Source of the DNA: Flavobacterium sp. N502536
GTDB lineage: Bacteria > Bacteroidota > Bacteroidia > Flavobacteriales > Flavobacteriaceae
Length of the DNA stretch: 64,000 nucleotides
Reading direction: 5' to 3'
Assembly (NCBI RefSeq): GCF_025947345.1
Contig: NZ_CP110011.1
Span: 2,542,001-2,606,000 of the forward strand
Shown one piece after another: positions 62,392 through 64,000 of the stretch. Made by a program: the position numbers and the translations under genes. A model generated the notes under the pieces. That model was not told the DNA's origin, did no database searches, and was given only the letters and a program-made list of their open reading frames with translations. Each line of letters starts with the position of its first letter. Within the stretch, counting starts at the first letter, position 1.

Positions 62392-62437
62392 CAAAGTTAC
62401 GGCGGTAGTGAGGGTAAGGGACTTAACCTAGATTAAG
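62392..62437 (-). promoter_or_regulatory. yceI promoter with CTTAAnnTAGATTAAG palindrome
   Basis: On the minus strand, a TAACTTTG -7 box (62392-62399) lies 22 bp below the 16-bp near-palindrome CTTAACCTAGATTAAG (62422-62437; 7 of 8 base pairs). The palindrome covers the -33 region. The same arrangement and spacing occur at the pirin gene. Confidence 0.65.
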
Positions 62438-62441
62438 AAAC

Positions 62442-62478
62442 AAAAAATGCGATGACTTTTTTGAGTATCGCATCTTTT
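62442..62478 (-). terminator. Hairpin downstream of the ferredoxin-like gene
   Basis: AAAATGCGAT and ATCGCATCTTTT arms between the yceI palindrome and the ferredoxin-like gene, consistent with a minus-strand terminator. Confidence 0.6.
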
Positions 62479-62527
62479 ATTGTTGCTTTGAGAGCTCCCG
62501 ATTAGAGGGAAGAGTCTTGGTTTTTTT

Positions 62528-62604
62528 GCCACGGATTAAAGGATTTTCATTGATTAGTATGTTTCAATTCAGAAAAAATCTTTTTAATCTATATAATCTG
62601 TGGC
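62528..62604. repeat. GCCAC..GATT hairpin repeat (copy 3)
   Basis: The outer arms GCCACGGATT (62528-62537) and AATCTGTGGC (62595-62604) pair with one mismatch, and both arms repeat GATT every 8-10 bases inward. It resembles the elements at 34486 and 61688. Confidence 0.55.
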
Positions 62605-62611
62605 AAGAAAA

Positions 62612-62842
62612 TTAGCTTTTGTTATTCATGTAAAAAGTCAAAGCGCCCGAAGGACATTTTTGAACCGTTTGTATTATTTTTTCGGTGGTAGATTGTTCAG
62701 GAAGGATCCATGGTTTTTCTTTTGGATGAAAAACATCGGGATTGTTTTTTACGCAATTGGCAGAATGAATGCATTTTCCGGATTCCCAGACAATGGTAAC
62801 TTCTCCATTAGTATATTCTTTGATTAGGTTGTTTGGATTCAT
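62612..62842 (-). CDS. Mono-cluster ferredoxin-like protein (Fer4_19 type)
   Basis: A 76-residue protein with cysteines at 24, 30 and 63 in KCIHSANCVKN and QKCPSGAL, the divergent 4Fe-4S pattern of the Fer4_19 family, and the family's PWI(L)xP stretch. It is likely a small cytoplasmic electron carrier. It lies between yceI and pirin, on the same strand, but is not obviously preceded by the palindrome found at those genes. Partner unknown. Confidence 0.88.
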   Translation of the reverse strand: MNPNNLIKEYTNGEVTIVWESGKCIHSANCVKNNPDVFHPKEKPWILPEQSTTEKIIQTVQKCPSGALTFYMNNKS

Positions 62843-62943
62843 GGTTGAAAATTTTAGCGGTTAATTTTAGTTTTAAATTCAGACCAATTTTCTACTATAA
62901 AGTTAGTATTTCTTTTTGGCTTTACTGGGAATTTAGATAAAAA

Positions 62944-62991
62944 AAAGAAACGATAACATGCTGTTGTTCAGGTTTGTTATCGTTTCTTTTG
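62944..62991 (-). terminator. Terminator of the pirin gene
   Basis: A perfect 15-bp stem (62944-62958 with 62977-62991), with T residues on the minus strand behind the pirin stop. Confidence 0.85.
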
Positions 62992-63017
62992 AAAAAGTGC
63001 AAGCTGTGTTTGATGAA

Positions 63018-63734
63018 TTAATAATTCATAGGAACTTCCATCAACAGAAATTCGGCAGCTGTATTTGCTTTGATGTTTAAAGCTTCAAAATCAGAGATTC
63101 CCATAGCGTCACGAGTGTTTAATTCCTGACCGTTAATCGTTACATCTCCTTTTAAAATGAATATATAAACTCCGTTTCCTTCTTTTTTTAGTTTGTAGGT
63201 TGTCGCGATTCCGGCATCAAAATTCCCCATATGAAACCAGGCATCCTGATGGATCCACACTCCTTCATCATCAGCATTTGGAGATAAAACCTGAGACAGT
63301 TTGTTGTGTCTGTCGGCAACATCCAAAGTAATTTGTTGGTAACGCGGCGTTACATTTCTTTTGTTAGGAAATAGCCAGATTTGCAACAACTTAGTTTGCT
63401 GATCGGCATTTGGATTGAACTCACTATGCTGAATTCCGGTTCCGGCGCTCATGACCTGAATATCACCATTTTTAATGATTTCGGTATTTCCCATGCTGTC
63501 TTTGTGTGCTAAATCGCCTTCTAACGGAATTGTGATGATTTCCATATTATCGTGGGGATGTGTTCCAAAGCCCATTCCACCCGCAATAGTGTCATCGTTC
63601 AGAACGCGAAGTGCTCCAAACTGAATTCTTTCCGGATTGTACCAGCTCGCAAAGCTAAAACTGTGGTAGGCATTAAGCCATCCGTGATTTGCATTTCCTC
63701 TTGTTTCTGCCTTGTGTATTATTATGTTTTCCAT
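63018..63734 (-). CDS. Pirin-family bicupin protein
   Basis: A 238-residue two-cupin protein. I use the ATG at 63732-63734 (MENIIIHKAETRGNANHGWLN), since the longer form adds an unusual Tyr/Asn-rich leader. The first cupin has the metal site FGTHPHDNMEIITIPLEGDLAHKDSMGN and HSEFNP; the second ends with the family's FLLMEVPM. Pirins are iron proteins with quercetinase-like or regulatory activity and often respond to stress. The upstream region has the same palindrome and spacing as yceI. Confidence 0.94.
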   Translation of the reverse strand: MENIIIHKAETRGNANHGWLNAYHSFSFASWYNPERIQFGALRVLNDDTIAGGMGFGTHPHDNMEIITIPLEGDLAHKDSMGNTEIIKNGDIQVMSAGTGIQHSEFNPNADQQTKLLQIWLFPNKRNVTPRYQQITLDVADRHNKLSQVLSPNADDEGVWIHQDAWFHMGNFDAGIATTYKLKKEGNGVYIFILKGDVTINGQELNTRDAMGISDFEALNIKANTAAEFLLMEVPMNY

Positions 63735-63764
63735 GATGCTAATTGTTTTGTTATTTTTATAGTA

Positions 63765-63810
63765 CAAATTTACGATCAACATGCATGAAAAGCACTTAAT
63801 GTAGATTAAG
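63765..63810 (-). promoter_or_regulatory. Pirin promoter with CTTAATGTAGATTAAG palindrome
   Basis: On the minus strand, a TAAATTTG -7 box (63765-63772) lies 22 bp below the 16-bp near-palindrome (63795-63810; 7 of 8 base pairs). The spacing is exactly that of yceI. Confidence 0.65.
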
Positions 63811-63814
63811 AAAA

Positions 63815-63878
63815 GGGTCTGAGGTTCTGAGGCTCTGAGCTGCTAAGCTTCTTAGGTTCAAAGGTACAGAGGTTTTGC
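63815..63878 (+). repeat. 8-bp-period repeat, 8 units
   Basis: Eight consecutive octamers (GGGTCTGA, GGTTCTGA, GGCTCTGA, GCTGCTAA, GCTTCTTA, GGTTCAAA, GGTACAGA, GGTTTTGC) follow directly after the pirin palindrome. The rest of the window to 64000 contains a looser 9-bp TCTAAGAAG repeat and no gene. Confidence 0.65.
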
Positions 63879-64000
63879 GGCGACTGAGATTGGCTGGATC
63901 TTCGTGTTTATGATCTAAACATTCTAAGAATCGAATAGTCCAAATAATCTAAGAAGTCTAAGAAGTCTAGCTGTATTGTGAAATAAACTGCTGCACAACG

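Overview
This window is chromosomal DNA from a Bacteroidota bacterium, most likely a Flavobacterium. That rests on low GC, Bacteroidota-specific families (PorP/SprF, DUF4270, DUF4249 with a TonB-dependent receptor, DUF6089, DUF4907), a folK-deoxynucleoside kinase fusion, and promoters of the Bacteroidota type (TTG, about 19 bases, TAnnTTTG). The clearest promoter lies upstream of the tRNA-Gly gene. I see no insertion sequence, prophage, CRISPR array or rRNA. The genus is inferred from gene content and gene order.

Layout. 1-3.5 kb: a partial MscS channel, a helical YtxH-like protein, a three-domain Nfu Fe-S scaffold, PorP/SprF and a gamma-carbonic anhydrase-like protein. 3.5-10.5 kb: an envelope locus in which a LytTR response regulator and LytS-type kinase lie downstream of DUF4907, Kelch-lipoprotein and beta-barrel genes, divergent from a DUF4270 lipoprotein and an outer-membrane protein. 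10.5-19 kb: murI, then the envelope-biogenesis run CBS-nadK-DUF6089-uppS-bamA-ompH-ompH on the minus strand. 19-24.6 kb: pdxJ, a TonB receptor/DUF4249 pair and a large lipoprotein. 24.8-30.3 kb: hydrolase, YdcF, holin-like membrane protein, then tig-clpP-clpX. 30.5-34.5 kb: an ICMT-like membrane protein, a GlxA-type regulator and a divergent run of SRPBCC and VOC genes. 34.6-41.5 kb: serB, a GC-rich repeat, an archaemetzincin with membrane partners, GH3, DUF2797 and a glycosyltransferase 9. 41.6-53.5 kb: AsmA-like, S33 hydrolase, sppA, folK-dNK, SpoU methylase, DUF1573 and mutS. 53.6-64 kb: tRNA-Gly and tRNA-Leu, DUF1508, a heptad-repeat lipoprotein, waaA, aminotransferase, galE, a toxin-antitoxin-like pair, fabD, DUF983, AraC regulator, yceI, a ferredoxin-like protein and a pirin.

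The main themes are cell-envelope construction (bamA, Skp-like chaperones, uppS, murI, waaA, glycosyltransferase, AsmA, sppA) and protein quality control (tig, clpP, clpX).

Three conserved genes (bamA, the GlxA-type regulator, sppA) are each broken by one missing base in a C/G run at a CCG proline codon. This looks like sequence error rather than biology. The most notable regulatory signal is a 16-bp near-palindrome placed exactly 22 bp upstream of the -7 box of both yceI and the pirin gene, which suggests a shared operator. Intergenic regions also carry several families of short degenerate repeats, including one with an 8-bp period.
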